A program made the position numbers and the translations under genes. The notes below the pieces were generated by a model. It did no database searches. It was not told the origin of the DNA and was given only the letters and a program-made list of their open reading frames with translations. Below are positions 62,349 through 64,000 of a DNA stretch of 64,000 bases, piece after piece. The DNA is from Linderina pennispora (taxonomy: Eukaryota; Kickxellomycota; Kickxellomycetes; Kickxellales; Kickxellaceae): positions 124,001 through 188,000 of the forward strand of contig NW_024468254.1 in the NCBI RefSeq assembly GCF_002104995.1, written 5' to 3'. Position 1 is the first letter of the stretch; each line of letters opens with the position of its first letter.

Positions 62349-62490
62349 GCTACTTTGATTCCCACATCACTCAGGCTCAAAAATTGCGAGCGGTGAGTGG
62401 TGAACAAGGGCTTTTCTGGGAATCTCATAAAACAACCACACAAGATAGATATCACAGTGCCCGCACAGTATACCGAGTGTAGGTCCAGCA

Positions 62491-62832
62491 TCAATGGAAA
62501 TCGGCCCCTCTCATTATCATCCTTATGTGCATATATGTATCTAGAATTTGGCGACTGGCAAGCTCTACGGCATCAATATTAGTATCAGCATCAAACCACT
62601 CAAGAAATATGGCCTGGTTAAGAGAGTGCTGTGGGTGGTCAGGTATTTCCTGGAAAAGAGTTTTGGATACAAACGAGCTGGAGGTAATGGCTTGGGATAT
62701 TGGGTAATATACTTGTCCGTGGTCCAGCCCATGGAATACGAGGATGGCACAGTGGATGCAGCTATCCAAGATGTACTTGAATGCAAAAACATAGGGTAGG
62801 GTTCGGTAGTTTAATACCAGTTCTTTCGTCAT
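62491..62832 (-). CDS. Array member 9, C-terminally truncated, 113 residues
   Basis: Start taken at ATG 62832 (MTKELVLNYRTLPYVFAF). Template sites: FAFKYILD, HCAILVFHG (first His kept), QVYYPISQ (second His changed to Tyr), LFQEIPD and QAIFLEWF. It stops at 62491, before the HWC region, with no sign of it downstream in the same frame. The open frame extends upstream past 62883 without another ATG. Either a truncated gene or a pseudogene. Confidence 0.55.
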   Translation of the reverse strand: MTKELVLNYRTLPYVFAFKYILDSCIHCAILVFHGLDHGQVYYPISQAITSSSFVSKTLFQEIPDHPQHSLNQAIFLEWFDADTNIDAVELASRQILDTYMHIRMIMRGADFH

Positions 62833-63053
62833 AGTGATTCCATTGTCAATTGAGTCCGGCTCGCTTGAGGACTCTACATCCACTGTACTATCAGAAAGTA
62901 TGTCGTGCAGTACTGTTGAGTTGCTCGCCGTATATTTGGTCAGCGCATAAAGCGGAATGAGTAAGGATGAGCTTAGGTAGGAGATTCAATAGAGACATAT
63001 GTCTGAAGTTAAAAGAAGTGAGTCCGGTTCATTATATCCTCGAGGTAGTACGC

Positions 63054-63524
63054 CTAGTTGCTGCGATAAAGCCTACCATCAAACGACTCTCCTAGCAGGG
63101 AGCGGCCTGTCCAGAGTTCAATCAGAACCCACGAGAGAATGCCTGTGTATGTCTGGCACCAATGCGAACACGTGCCCGACGGAACACTGCCTAAACCACC
63201 TGCCATACGTTTCAGCGTGTACTTGCTGGCAAGTTCTATTTCTGCACTGCTAAACCTTCCTAAATACACAACAGAATGCTGGCATGGCGGCCTATTGTGA
63301 AGCATGTCAAACAATCTCATCTTTTCGATAACAGACGTTTCGGTAGCTTCCTGGGTGAGCGGGTGGAATACAATACCGCCGACAACGCTGTTAAAATGAA
63401 GGGTGCCGAAATGAGTGATGCCGTTGGCTCTGTACCGGATGGCATATGCCTGATGTGTGGTGCATTTTTCTAGTGCCAGACCGCTCGATATGGTCGGTTG
63501 CTGGAAAGATGTGCATGAATGCAT
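63054..63524 (-). CDS. Array member 10, 156 residues, His-His-Cys type
   Basis: Start ATG at 63524 (MHSCTSFQQPTISSG). Core: QAYAIRYRANGIT, HFGTLHF (H38), IVFHPLTQEAT (H54), LFDMLHN, SVVYLGRF, SHWCQTYT (C123), then GILSWVLIELW. Spacing is the same as in members 5, 6 and 8, and residue numbers equal those of member 8. A TATACT sequence about 85-90 bp upstream is a weak TATA candidate. The tail continues to ESFDGRLYRSN. Confidence 0.76.
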   Translation of the reverse strand: MHSCTSFQQPTISSGLALEKCTTHQAYAIRYRANGITHFGTLHFNSVVGGIVFHPLTQEATETSVIEKMRLFDMLHNRPPCQHSVVYLGRFSSAEIELASKYTLKRMAGGLGSVPSGTCSHWCQTYTGILSWVLIELWTGRSLLGESFDGRLYRSN

Positions 63525-63639
63525 CGCTTCGGTAGTATTGGTGTTTAGCTCAAAAACTCTGAATAGCAGGCTAGGTCAGGTAAAACAAGAGTTTGAAGCA
63601 GCCTGCCAGTATAAAAGAAAGCGTATGTTGCGTCCATGG

Positions 63640-64000
63640 TCATGAACCATGCTCGCCAAATATGTCATGCTCAGTAGCAATACCAGCCAGGAGCCGCGTT
63701 GTGCACCTAGTAAATTGCTCGCATCGCAGCGAATCAGATCTAGGCAGGCTTTCACTATAGTTCAAGGCTGTCCAGCGGACTCTTTCAGGCTCACTGGGTT
63801 CAGTGACACCCAGGAAATACGCCTGGTGGCTGCGGTAAACAGGCTTTTCTGCCATGTTGTTGGCCATGCCGGCTTTATAAATGGGTTGCTTCGCTGCCAG
63901 AAGCGCAGCATTTCCACATCTCCTTCGGTTTGTGAGCATTGGTAGGGCAAATGTCGCCATATCCCAAGCTATCCGTGCGGGTGAATGGTGACGAAATATT
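63640..64000 (-). CDS. Array member 11, partial at window end
   Basis: The frame is open to the edge of the window, so its start is not seen. The C-terminal part fits the family: AYFLGVTEP (VFLG site) and LRCEQFTRCTTRLLAG, where CEQF stands at the HWC position and looks even more like the NCEHF box of LRAT/PLAAT enzymes. The upstream part (WDMATFALPMLTNRRRC) is divergent and I cannot place the two His residues. Ends with FGEHGS. Confidence 0.5.
   Translation of the reverse strand, partial: IFRHHSPARIAWDMATFALPMLTNRRRCGNAALLAAKQPIYKAGMANNMAEKPVYRSHQAYFLGVTEPSEPERVRWTALNYSESLPRSDSLRCEQFTRCTTRLLAGIATEHDIFGEHGS

Noticed and set aside
55198-64000. Array ORFs as a degenerate retroelement or viral remnant
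   Set aside because: No reverse transcriptase, integrase, capsid or terminal repeat is seen. Each unit has its own start, stop and often a TATA element, which fits duplicated cellular genes better.

Overview
The window is nuclear DNA of a fungus. Its genes are fungal eukaryotic housekeeping genes with GT..AG introns of about 55-440 nt, CTAAC/CTGAC-like branch points and a few very short first exons. A FunK1-type kinase with a nuclease-like middle region, a lone F-box/LRR-like protein and a lineage-specific small-protein family suggest an early-diverging, zygomycete-grade lineage. My best guess is Kickxellomycotina; this comes from gene content and style, not from a database match.

Layout. 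0.3-11 kb: RFT1 (lipid-linked oligosaccharide), PP4 regulatory subunit 3, a secreted Ser/Pro/Ala-rich protein, VPS26 (retromer) and SURF1 (cytochrome oxidase assembly). 11.05-12.94 kb: left arm of a 1,896-bp inverted repeat carrying a broken ATP14 3' end, tRNA-Val(AAC) and a secreted two-module, Kex2-type peptide precursor. 13.5-26.1 kb, between the arms: the FunK1-like nuclease/kinase fusion, a 2.4-kb stretch with no gene, a PHD-JmjC demethylase, THOC5, TRM1, DPH5 and an F-box-like protein. 26.15-28.04 kb: right arm, which runs into an intact ATP14 gene and therefore looks like the parental copy.

28.6-55.2 kb is a dense housekeeping block: mitochondrial uS17m, SLX4, a small secreted protein, a five-ZZ NBR1 autophagy receptor, RLP24, mitochondrial uL13m, PSMD5, bystin/ENP1, TRP2, RPS12, a ZZZ3-like SANT/ZZ protein, a HAL4/5-type kinase, ATE1, a FEN1-like nuclease, a CDC11-like septin and a steroid 5-alpha-reductase family enzyme.

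55.8-64.0 kb is the most unusual part. At least eleven minus-strand, intronless ORFs or ORF remnants of about 110-160 codons lie head to tail and share one degenerate template. Four of them have His, His and Cys at exactly the same spacing (H-x15-H-x68-C, the Cys inside HWC). The order and local motifs resemble the His-His-Cys triad of the LRAT/PLAAT branch of NlpC/P60 enzymes. The other members have lost these residues, are truncated, or carry stops and frameshifts. The array runs off the right end of the window. I regard it as a candidate undescribed, fast-evolving gene family.
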